DNA from: Promethearchaeota archaeon
GTDB lineage: Archaea > Asgardarchaeota > Lokiarchaeia > Sigynarchaeales > SOKP01
Length of the DNA: 22,331 nt
Reading direction: 5' to 3'
NCBI GenBank assembly: GCA_030620005.1
Contig: JAUXAJ010000046.1
Coordinates: forward strand, 1-22,331
The first letter of the stretch is position 1; every line of letters begins with the position of its first letter. The position numbers and the translations under genes were made by a program. Below, one piece after another: positions 9,339 to 17,215 of this stretch. The notes under the pieces are model-generated. The model was not told the origin of the DNA. It worked only from the letters and a program-made list of their open reading frames with translations, and made no database searches.

Positions 9339-9374
9339 TCTTTTTTTCTTTTTTTTTTCTTTTTTTTTTTTTTC
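9339..9374 (+). terminator. T-rich terminator after the glycyl radical enzyme gene
   Basis: T runs of 7, 11 and about 14 bases, interrupted only by single C residues, begin right after the stop codon. This matches archaeal T-run termination. Confidence 0.6.
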
Positions 9375-9413
9375 TACTTAATGAGTTAAAGTCTTGAAAT
9401 ATAAAAGTAGAAA
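9371..9413 (+). repeat. Inverted repeat in the 3' region of the glycyl radical enzyme gene
   Basis: TTTCTACTT (9371-9379) and AAGTAGAAA (9405-9413) are perfect 9-base complements around a 25-base loop. The loop has ATGA near its 5' side and TGAA near its 3' side. It may be a terminator or mRNA-stability hairpin. The stretch between ATGA and TGAA is too short for a standard eukaryote-like SECIS, so a recoding role is only a thing to test. Confidence 0.45.
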
Positions 9414-9524
9414 TATTTCTTTTTAGAAAAATTAGTTTTTGCCGTTTCTTCAAGAAAAAAACTTTTATTTAAATATATATTGTAAAGAAATACTCTTTTA
9501 AATCATTATATTTTAATAAAATGT

Positions 9525-10253
9525 ATGGAATTTTATATCGCAAATCTAATTTATTTCGTCATTGTAATTCCAATTGTCGTGTTGTTCTTCCTTATTCTTT
9601 CAAAACTGCGTGAAAAAGAGAAGATCTCTTCAATAATCGTAATTTTGAGTCTATTGTTGTTCATTGTCAGAGTCTTTTTAATTTTTTTCCAAGATACCAT
9701 TGGAATCATGCCCTACTTAATAGAAGATGTGTTTTTTTATGGTTTTTTGATGATATTTGGCATATTTTTTACTTGGTTTTATACGATCAGAATTGAAAAA
9801 GTGTCCTTTAAAAAAATAGGAGGGCGTATTAAAAATATAAAGAAAAGTGTTATTTATGGATTGGTCGCTTATATTCCATTAGTAAGTTTAATTCCTTTAA
9901 TATTATTTTTAACAAGTGTTCAAATTTCTATTAATTTATCTTTTGGAAAGGTAATTGTAGCCATTTGCTTTGCTGTTTTAGGTGAATTTTTTGAGGAGGT
10001 CATGTTCAGGGGAATAATTCAAAATCATTTAATGGAACTCTTGGATAATAATGAGAAAAAAACAATAATTTTAACGGCTTTGATTTTTACAGCAACTCAT
10101 CTTTTTTATTTACCATTTATTGGATTTGGAATATTTTACTTGTTTGTATTTATAATGTCCTTGATATTAAGCACTTTAAGAGCAAAATTAGATTTATTAG
10201 CTTGCGCACTCCTTCATGGAGGGATCGTCTTTATTTTAATCATTTTTACGTGA
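9525..10253 (+). CDS. CPBP family intramembrane metalloprotease (CAAX/Rce1-like)
   Basis: A 242-residue, very hydrophobic protein with about seven or eight membrane segments. The CPBP (ABI) motifs are all there: EExxxR as E157-E158-VMF-R162, His192 in FTATH, and a C-terminal His in ALLHGG. Family members are membrane-embedded proteases related to Rce1, which cleaves prenylated proteins, and to bacteriocin-immunity proteins; the substrate here is unknown. The start at 9525 begins straight into the first membrane helix. A TTTAAATATATAT stretch at about 9468-9480 is a suitable TATA box. It stands alone between the glycyl radical enzyme and the decayed toxin-antitoxin pair. Confidence 0.85.
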   Translation: MEFYIANLIYFVIVIPIVVLFFLILSKLREKEKISSIIVILSLLLFIVRVFLIFFQDTIGIMPYLIEDVFFYGFLMIFGIFFTWFYTIRIEKVSFKKIGGRIKNIKKSVIYGLVAYIPLVSLIPLILFLTSVQISINLSFGKVIVAICFAVLGEFFEEVMFRGIIQNHLMELLDNNEKKTIILTALIFTATHLFYLPFIGFGIFYLFVFIMSLILSTLRAKLDLLACALLHGGIVFILIIFT

Positions 10254-10482
10254 CTATTTTAGATAGAATTGATTTAACAAGAACTTTAAGAATGTAAAAC
10301 CCAAATTATTTAAAACAATTAAAGTTTTCAAACTAATTCAGAAATGGTAAAAAATAGAGGACAAACAGCAATTACTATATAATAATTGACACGTTTTAGG
10401 TAAAGAAAGAGCAGATTTAGTTTTTAATATGACTCGAAGCGAATTTGAAACGATTAAAAAGTAATGTTTAAAGAAATATACT
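10254..10482. other. Gene-free stretch after the CPBP gene
   Basis: No credible gene. One plus-strand frame ending at about 10462 reads GKERADLVFNMTRSEFETIKK with no start; it could be a leftover, but I cannot identify it. Confidence 0.3.
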
Positions 10483-10879
10483 TTAAATCGAAAGTAATTC
10501 TTCTTTTGTCATTTTTTGCCGATGTTTTTGGTCAGCCCATAATTTTCGATAAAAATAAAAATATTCGTACAAATCCAATTTATGTAAAGAATAAACCAAA
10601 ACCCCTTCTTCAATAACCTGAATTTATATATGTAAAGGCAACTCTGAGAAGGTTCGAACATCGTATTTTTTTTTGACAATATTAATGTTTCCAGCGATAA
10701 AATGATAATAATTCGAAAGTATCCTCATTTGGAGCTACTATGCAGATATCTATATCGCTCTTATTAGTATTTAAACCTTTTATGACAGAACCATACATTA
10801 AAATACCCATTATTTCTTTCTCTTCTATGACTTTCAAAAAATTTTCGTAAATTTCATTTAGTTGTTCTCTAGCATCCAT
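10483..10879 (-). pseudogene. Decayed MntA-like nucleotidyltransferase
   Basis: From ATG 10879 the frame encodes a normal MNT beginning with GSx10DxD (YGSVIKG...SDID) and stops at 10682 after FYRWKH. The protein resumes in another frame (NIVKKKYDVRTFSELPLHI) past a +1 shift near 10690, meets TAA at 10624-10626, then continues IQVIEEGVLVYSL to a TAA at 10483-10485. The tail (DLYEYFYFYRKLWADQK) resembles the intact MntA at 5803 (EISEYFYYFRKKW), so this is a second MntA broken by one frameshift and one nonsense codon. It overlaps the decayed hepT by 22 bases, the same layout as the intact pair. Confidence 0.82.
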
Positions 10880-11079
10880 TTATCTATAGCCTCTTTATAT
10901 TGTTTTAAACAAGAATAATATTTCTGAATATCTTTAAAAGCCATCTCTTAGTCAAGTCCATTATAATCATGAACAACTCTGTTTCTCAAACCATTAGCTT
11001 GTTTCAGATCATACGCTAAATCCTTAGATATAACTTCTTTTTCGGCTAAAACATCCATGTTAACATGAGCGGATTTGGT
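10858..11079 (-). pseudogene. Decayed HepT-like HEPN toxin, 5' truncated
   Basis: The frame reads AEKEVISKDLAYDLKQANG and then R-NRVV-H-D-Y, a complete RX4HXY motif including the Tyr that the intact HepT in this window lacks. A TAA at 10948-10950 follows GLD. The remaining 29 residues (EMAFKDIQKYYSCLKQYK onward) end at TAA 10858-10860 in the overlap with the decayed mntA. The N-terminal half of a HEPN domain is missing: the frame is closed by TAA at 11080-11082 and no ATG leads it. This is the partner of the neighbouring decayed nucleotidyltransferase. Confidence 0.8.
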
Positions 11080-11154
11080 TTAGTTTAGAATAGAAAAATA
11101 TAAAAATTTTTTTTTTAATTTTGAGATTTAATTCTTTTTTAACACACTTTACAC

Positions 11155-12801
11155 TTACTTTTTTATTACTCTTATAATCTGTTTTGCAATTGATTCATTA
11201 CCATAGTTATCAACGACTTTAAAGCTTACTTCATACGTACCCGCTTTTTTATATGCGTGGCGAGTTAATATGATGGAGCTCGTTTCTCCATCTCCAAAAC
11301 TCCATTTAAAATCCATTACAATACTCTCTGGTGCATTAATAACGGTAGGATAAAAGAAAGCGGGAAAGTCTTCTTCTATTGGATGAGGTATAACCGTAAA
11401 AGAACCAGATGGGGGGGTTAAGCCTGACTTTTTCTTAATGAAAGCGCGAACATCTTCAAACTTGCCATCTGCATCTTTTATTTCTTGAGAGGGGATTTTA
11501 AGGATTTTTTCAATGATTTGTGCATGCGCTTTAGCAGATCTTTCAAGTTGATCCGGCGTGCATTTATCTATCGTGTCATATTTGGTGTGATACCAAATTG
11601 GCTTTCCTATAATCATTATTGAAGGTATGTTTGAAAAAATAAAAGGCGGTAAATCACTCACGGGTAAAGATTTAGCAGAAACATAAGCTGCGGGTAATAA
11701 TTTATGTTTTGTAACAGCCTCCATCACGATAGGTATCAAAACGGGATTATCTGATATGAATAAGCCCCTTATCTCATCCAAACCCGTTTCAATTACACCT
11801 CCATCAGCTTGATTATAGAATCCTTTAGAACCAAAACCATCGAGCATTATGAATGTAGTAATATTTTTTAACATTTCTTGATGCATTTTCACGAATTTAT
11901 CAACACCTATTAGACCAGCTTCGTGTCCTGTCCAACCTACAAAAACAATTGTCTTCTCTCTTTTTTCTTGAGGTATTTGAGCAAAATGTTTTGCTAATGC
12001 AATTAACCTGGCATTTGCTCCTGCATTATCAACAGCTCCAGTAAAAGTAGAATCCGTATGCGTGCCAACCAATATGACATCATCATTTTTCCCTGGAAGC
12101 GTGTTTATCACGAAATTACTAGTTGCCTTTTCTGACTTCACGTTTAAGACGAATTTTACTTTCAATTTACCTTTATTTTCTTTACATAAGCTCTTGAGAT
12201 ATTTACCATCAAAATTGTTTACAGATAATGCAGGTATTCTTCTTTTCCAACCATATATCGTATCAAATGAGGTATAAGAAAGAGAATCAAGAGGAGACCC
12301 GTTAATACAAATTGCTGCCAGAGCACCATTCTTTTTTGCCAAATTTAATGAATTAAATAACATCTCATGATAAGAAGGAAAGAAATTTAGCAACATTTTA
12401 CCTTTTATTAAGACAATTTTATCCTTAACTTGAATTTTTTCGAATTCGACAGAAGTTCCAGGTCCAACATAGACTACATCTGCATTAATTCCCTCTGGAG
12501 CAGTATATCCACTTAGATAAACAGGGAATGTTTCAATGGTTTGGTCTAAGGGAACTAATGGTGTTCCTTCAGCAAGAATAGTGAGTTCGTGTTTTTCAGC
12601 CCACCAACGAGGAAATTTAAATTCCTCAAGTTTTGTATCTGAAAGCCCCACCTCCTTGAATTTCTCGTAGATGTATTTTTCTGCGTCAATTGCATTAGGC
12701 GTGCCCGCTCTACGAAAGCCAAAATCACATATTTCTTTCATAATTTGATAAATTTCTTCTCCATTAATATCTTCCATTTCATTCATGGCATCAATCTCCA
12801 T
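11155..12801 (-). CDS. M28 family metallopeptidase with PA-like insert and C-terminal PKD domain
   Basis: A 548-residue protein. The N-terminal part (1-90) and residues about 228-440 form the M28 dizinc aminopeptidase domain: His248 and Asp250 in GTHTDS, bridging Asp258 in GAVDN, Glu294 in TGHEAGL, Asp321 in MLDGFG and His405 in YHTKYDTID. Residues about 95-215 look like a protease-associated (PA) insert. Residues 465-548 are a PKD domain (WSFGDGETS, HAYKKAGTYEV). The pair usually written EE is HE here, so the general-base Glu appears replaced by His293. No signal peptide is visible despite the extracellular-type PKD domain. Start choice is open: ATG 12801, or the ATG at codon 6, which GGAG precedes. 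Confidence 0.85.
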   Translation of the reverse strand: MEIDAMNEMEDINGEEIYQIMKEICDFGFRRAGTPNAIDAEKYIYEKFKEVGLSDTKLEEFKFPRWWAEKHELTILAEGTPLVPLDQTIETFPVYLSGYTAPEGINADVVYVGPGTSVEFEKIQVKDKIVLIKGKMLLNFFPSYHEMLFNSLNLAKKNGALAAICINGSPLDSLSYTSFDTIYGWKRRIPALSVNNFDGKYLKSLCKENKGKLKVKFVLNVKSEKATSNFVINTLPGKNDDVILVGTHTDSTFTGAVDNAGANARLIALAKHFAQIPQEKREKTIVFVGWTGHEAGLIGVDKFVKMHQEMLKNITTFIMLDGFGSKGFYNQADGGVIETGLDEIRGLFISDNPVLIPIVMEAVTKHKLLPAAYVSAKSLPVSDLPPFIFSNIPSIMIIGKPIWYHTKYDTIDKCTPDQLERSAKAHAQIIEKILKIPSQEIKDADGKFEDVRAFIKKKSGLTPPSGSFTVIPHPIEEDFPAFFYPTVINAPESIVMDFKWSFGDGETSSIILTRHAYKKAGTYEVSFKVVDNYGNESIAKQIIRVIKK

Positions 12802-13175
12802 CTATTTTATTTTTGAATATTGTTATTGAATTCATATTGCTATTTAATTTTGAAGTAAATTTAATATTGACTTAACTTCGAAAGTTAGATAAGATCATCA
12901 TGCGTTTATTTTAAATCTTTGTTTAATAGGTATTCTTTTTATTTGGATCTCTTGATTTTAATTCACTTATTCTCTTAAATTTTTATATTTTTTTATTGAA
13001 TGCCCCTCTCTTCTAATGTCCTTCATTATTTTTTAATACTTTTAAATAAAGGAAAGTTAAGTTTTTTTAAAATTAATTGAGATTTAAAATTTATTAAACT
13101 AACCTTAATTTTTAAATTTAAACTTATAATATTAATTATATTAACATTGAGTTTTAATGTAGGAAGTGGGAGTTT
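12802..13175. promoter_or_regulatory. Divergent intergenic region between the two M28-family genes
   Basis: This 374-base, very AT-rich region has no credible gene. CTTATAATA at 13123-13131 is a reasonable TATA box for the plus-strand gene, whose leader holds AGGAAGTGGGAG just ahead of ATG 13176. TAACTT-CGA-AAGTTA at 12873-12887 is a small perfect inverted repeat that could be an operator. No clear promoter for the minus-strand gene was found. Confidence 0.4.
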
Positions 13176-14648
13176 ATGGTAAAAACAAATGATGAAATGT
13201 ATCAATGGGGAGATGATTTATCTAAATTTTCTCCCAGAATACCTGGAACTACTAATATAGAGAAAGCCAGAGATTTCATTGCAGAAAAACTCAAAAGTTT
13301 TGGCATTGAAACATGGCTTGAGCCTATAAATTTTAGAGGTGTTTTTCATCATGATTGGGAATTTCGAGTATTATATCCAAAAGAGCAAGTAATTGTTTCT
13401 ACTCCTCAAAACAATGTTGGATTTGGTAACATGGATGCAGAAATCATGGATGTAGGAAAGGGACTTGAATCGGATTATGAAGATAAAGATGTAAAAGGAA
13501 AAATAGTGCTTATTAATTGGGGCTCTCTTACAGATCACGAAATTCCTTGTGGTCTCAAAAAGCGTTATCCATTATTGGCTTCTTATGATATCGCATGGTC
13601 TCAAGATGCTTCGGGGATGATAGGTTACTTCACGGATACACCAGGAAATTCACTCAAAATTCTTGAACCTGGAATAAAAGCTACGGGGGGAAGTAACGTT
13701 TCAGATCCAGCAGAAATTGGTGAAGAAAAACAATACATACTTCCAGTATTGCATATTGGTAGAGAAGATGCATTACATTTAAAGAAATTACTTTCAAGAA
13801 AAAAAGTTCGCGCCCATATTCATATCAGCGGTAAGAGAAAGATATCAACGGTATGGAATGTAGTGGGTAAATTAAAGGGTTGGGGCAAGCACTCAATTGT
13901 TGTAGGTGCTCATTACTGTACTGCTTTTGAAGGAGCTATCTGTGATACAGTAGGAGTAGTTGGTGCCCTTGAAGTTGCAAGAATTTTCTCGAAACTACCA
14001 ATTCAAAAAAGATCCAAAACAATGTACTTTGTCTTTTCTGGTTCACACGTGTGGTTGAATTGTAATGTATCCTCCTTATGTTTTATTGAAAATCATAAGG
14101 ATTTAATTCCTGATTTAGTTGCAATGCTTTGGATGGATCATATTTCAGCTCCAGTTTATATTGAAGGAGAAAAAGTGAGTCGTTTAAAATTTCCCATGCG
14201 AGTTAGTATTACATCAGATAACCCTGTTCTTAATTTTATCACATTTCTGTCAATGCTTAAAAATCGAAGGATGCCATTGGCATTGCCACTAAGTCGATTA
14301 TGGACATTCTGTGAAATGGGACCATTTGATAGCATTATCAATGTTCCATCAATGTGTATGCAAGTCATGAGCGAATTGATGTTATCAACGGAAGATACTT
14401 GGGACAAGATTAACCCGATCCAGCTCTCAATGGACATATCAGTCTACATAGATATAGCGAAAATAATTCAAAAAATACCTGGTAGACTTCTAAAATTATT
14501 CGAGTTCCCCGGCAGGTCCTTTTTTGGATGTGGTGTCCTATTTAAAAGTACAAAAATGCCGAATTATCCTCTAGGAAAGAATTATGAGGTAGAAAAGGCT
14601 CCTAAACTTTTAAGAGGAGGATTCAAACAACCTATTGGACCAAGATAA
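13176..14648 (+). CDS. Degenerate M28-family peptidase homologue (probable pseudoenzyme)
   Basis: A 490-residue protein with the M28 plan: N-terminal AEKLKSFGIETW, a PA-like middle part, then a peptidase-like domain from about residue 225. The metal ligands are eroded. GAHYC keeps His246 but has Cys248 for Asp; Asp257 remains in ICDTVG; the Glu-Glu region is GSHVWLN with no Glu; Asp321 remains in MDHIS; the last His is Leu403 (LSTEDTWDK against HTKYDTIDK of its neighbour). Surrounding fold motifs are kept, and the frame is open throughout, so it seems maintained in a non-peptidase role. It is divergent from the active-looking M28 gene. No signal peptide is visible. AGGAAGTGGGAG lies just upstream of the ATG. 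Confidence 0.8.
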   Translation: MVKTNDEMYQWGDDLSKFSPRIPGTTNIEKARDFIAEKLKSFGIETWLEPINFRGVFHHDWEFRVLYPKEQVIVSTPQNNVGFGNMDAEIMDVGKGLESDYEDKDVKGKIVLINWGSLTDHEIPCGLKKRYPLLASYDIAWSQDASGMIGYFTDTPGNSLKILEPGIKATGGSNVSDPAEIGEEKQYILPVLHIGREDALHLKKLLSRKKVRAHIHISGKRKISTVWNVVGKLKGWGKHSIVVGAHYCTAFEGAICDTVGVVGALEVARIFSKLPIQKRSKTMYFVFSGSHVWLNCNVSSLCFIENHKDLIPDLVAMLWMDHISAPVYIEGEKVSRLKFPMRVSITSDNPVLNFITFLSMLKNRRMPLALPLSRLWTFCEMGPFDSIINVPSMCMQVMSELMLSTEDTWDKINPIQLSMDISVYIDIAKIIQKIPGRLLKLFEFPGRSFFGCGVLFKSTKMPNYPLGKNYEVEKAPKLLRGGFKQPIGPR

Positions 14649-14734
14649 TAAATTTAACTTAAAATTTAAAATTGGCTTTTTCTTTAAACAAAACGGGAAT
14701 TTAATTAAAAAATTTAATTAAATCATATCTTGCT

Positions 14735-15004
14735 ATCCCTTTATTCTGCATGCATTTCTTTGTCTCGCAGTTTCTGCCTTGTTATGTAATTTGGGCAGTT
14801 TCTTTCGAGTCTGTCAGTACCGCTATAAGTCAAGAAGTACTCGAGGATGTTCAAGGGACTGCATCTGCCGCAGTTCTTTTCTGGCCAATTATTCCCATAC
14901 TTGGTTGGTTAATTTGTGCGTTGAGAAATATTAATAAGATTAAACCAGGATTACCAGGTCATGAAATAGATATTATTGTATATTATATAGTAAACCTTCG
15001 ATAA
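14735..15004 (+). pseudogene. Frameshifted fragment of a 2TM-repeat membrane protein gene
   Basis: Bases 14743-14916 are clearly homologous to 17298-17473, the first repeat of the intact membrane protein. Both read FWPIIPILGWLI with nearly identical DNA. The fragment has lost two bases near 14775, which splits the reading into ILHAFLCLAVSALL in one frame and VIWAVSFESVSTAIS in the next. Similarity stops after GWLI; the rest to the TAA at 15002-15004 is unrelated (KPGLPGHEIDIIVYY). It is best read as a decayed partial paralogue. Confidence 0.75.
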
Positions 15005-15046
15005 CTTTCGTGCTCAATATAGAATTTTAAAAGGACTCTTATTATT

Positions 15047-16150
15047 CTATAATTGGACGGGATAAATTCCGTATTTCTTAACCGTTTCGATCATTGCTTT
15101 TACATTTTCATATTTACACGTACCTAAAATATCGGACCCAGCACCTAAGATGTAGCCGCCGCCATTAGCAGCGTCTTTTATTGCTTGTTTCGTCGCGTTT
15201 ATTGTATCTTCTGTTGTTCCATATGTTAAAATGTAAGTAGCAGAAATATTACCTATTAAGGTAATTTTGTCTCCAAATTCTTCTTTAAGTGGTTTTAATC
15301 TCACACCCGATTCGTATTCTAAAGGTTCGATTGCATCTGCTCCAGATTCAACAATATAGGGGATAGTTTCTACAACATTTCCATCTGAGTGAACTAGGAA
15401 CTTTGCATCGTACTTGTGAGCATTATCTGCTAACATTTTATAAATGGGAGTGACTATTTCGTTCCATTGTTTCGGATTATATAATGTTTTTTCCTTCATG
15501 GCCCAATCGTCGCAAACAAATACCATGTCAACCCCTTTTTCAAAGAAACATTTGTGTAATTCCTTGGTAATTCTCCCTAAAGCTTTTGCTAAAGCCTTGA
15601 CCAAATTTAAATGCTTTCTAACCATGTATGCGAATTTGTTGATTCCGATCATTGACCAAATGGAATAGGCTACTGAACCACTAGTAGGAATTGTAACAAG
15701 ACCCTTCGAGAGATATTTATCCCATATTTTCTTAAACCGTCTATAATAAACGTCTTTTGCGGGTTCCCAAGTATTCATGTATGAGATCCATTCTTCGAGT
15801 AATTCTGGCGTTTTCAAGACACCGTCGAAATACTACCCATTTTTTTCATAGCGACCCCAATCGTCACACCACTCGATATCATATTCCTTTTTAATTTCTT
15901 CTGGAATTATAGGCTTTTCACTCGCATTCCTTTTAATTTGTTCAAAGTGATACCAAATTGAATCAAACCCAACACAAATTGCTGCTTCTAATATTTGACT
16001 TTGAGTGGAGAATACTTTAAATTTATCAGGATGAGGCGCGTGTTTGATCACTTTTTTGGTAAAAGGATATTCAAAAACCTGGGCAAGTGTTGGAACGCGG
16101 TCTGGCTCTTCGTGTTCGAGAGTTGTTATTATACGTTCGTGAACATTCAT
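15047..16150 (-). CDS. Uroporphyrinogen decarboxylase (URO-D) family protein with in-frame TAG
   Basis: One frame of 368 codons from ATG 16150 to TAA 15047, broken only by TAG at 15833-15835. The N-terminal part (VHERIITTLEHEEPDRVPT) is the standard opening of URO-D-like proteins including corrinoid methyltransferases of the MtaA/MtbA kind. After the TAG the chain continues YFDGVLKTPELLEEW, then KFLVHSDGN, SGADAIEPLE and LIGNISATYILTYG, and ends as the family does. The joined length suits a complete enzyme. HSDGN lies where the His of the zinc site of methyltransferase members would be, so role as true decarboxylase or methyltransferase is undecided. The TAG replaces what I expect to be Trp (TGG); nonsense mutation, readthrough and assembly error are alternatives. 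Confidence 0.8.
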
Positions 16151-16398
16151 TTTAATTAAACCATATTTTTGTTATATTTCATTTATCTTCTTAATTTTCT
16201 ACTCATGGGGTAAAAAACTGGATGTATGCAAGCACCAATGCTTTTGGAATAAAATTTTATAGTTTTTCCTTCTTAAATTATAATTATTCTTAAGTTAAAT
16301 TCTTTTTATACTTTATTTAAGATTTTTTTTGGGTGCATTTTAGTCACTATCGTATAGTTATAAAGGTACAATAGATTAGTGTAGTACGGTAAAAACCG

Positions 16399-17085
16399 TG
16401 TGGTTTATATTGCGGGGATTTTGTAGACCATTCGGATATTTACGAGGACACAATTTTAAAGTAATCATGCATGAAGTCAAGCAAATAGTAGATAAATGTG
16501 AACAATGCAAGAAACCAAGAAGAATAGTTGTTGAAGGAGTGAAACCAAGTGGGGATAAAACACGATTAATTGATCAGCTCTATTCCATGTTGATAGAAAC
16601 AAATGTAAAAATAATTTCTATTCAAGTTGGTGGAGATTTTATAGCTTGTGGAATGGATGGTCATGATCCACTTAAAGTATATCAAGTGTTTGACGCAATG
16701 CGTGAAGGAATCTCTGAAAATACGGTCTTGTCACGGAAGCAACCCCGGATAGCATTTCTGGCAGCTTAGCAGCATTTTATGAACGACTCGGAGATGACGA
16801 TAACGCACTTAAGTATTATTCTTTATGCTTGGATGCCATAAAACTGACGATTCAACCGCTTTGATCCGACGCTATTGGTCTATAGAACTGCAAAACTTCT
16901 CATGGAAAAAAAATACAAGAAGAAAAGCGTTAGAAATCATTGTAAAATATCATCCTGCATTTAGATGTAATGCAAGTTCCATACATATGCCCGCAAGAGA
17001 AAAGACTCTAAGAATTGCAGACGATTTGGCAAAAGAACTAGGATATAACAATGCAATTTCTGCTGTAAACGATGTTCTTGGTTAA
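16399..17085 (+). pseudogene. Multiply frameshifted gene with Cys-rich start and TPR-like C-terminal part
   Basis: Four or more frame changes are needed to read one protein. It opens CGLYCGDFVDHSDIYEDTILK (DUF3795-like CxxxCGD pattern) with no start codon, then shifts to MHEVKQIVDKCEQCKKPRRI and IISIQVGGDFIACGMDGHDP. Near 16725 it shifts to LVTEATPDSISGSLAAFYE and NALKYYSLCLDAIKLT, a TPR-like helix pair; near 16855 to DDSTALIRRYW; near 16885 to TAKLLMEKKYKKK; and finally back to ALEIIVKYHPAFR, ending AISAVNDVLG at TAA 17083-17085. The product is unknown. Whether the Cys-rich and TPR parts were one gene is uncertain. Confidence 0.65.
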
Positions 17086-17215
17086 GCTAAATTACATTTT
17101 TTGGAAAAAAGTGCAAAAGTATTAAATTCGTAAAAATTGGACTATAATAGTTTTTTAATTAGCTTTAAGTTCATTTTATTTAACACGTTTTTAAAAAAAA
17201 TTGGTGTTTAAAATC

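Noticed and set aside
9339..9374. T-rich tract as a CRISPR leader or repeat array
   Set aside because: No spaced direct repeats follow; it is a simple terminator-like T tract. No CRISPR array or tRNA gene was seen anywhere in the window.
14750..15004. Independent small membrane-protein gene
   Set aside because: Comparison with 17298-17473 shows it is a frameshifted fragment of that gene, and the open frame starts at the break.
15833..15835. Annotating the TAG as pyrrolysine
   Set aside because: No pylT/pylS in the window and URO-D-family proteins are not known to contain pyrrolysine.
16825..17085. Independent 86-residue gene
   Set aside because: It is one piece of a longer broken TPR-like reading; neighbouring pieces continue the same protein in other frames.
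17201..17215. TTG 17201 as the start of the 2TM-repeat gene
   Set aside because: The GGTG at 17203-17206 is better explained as a ribosome-binding site for ATG 17216.
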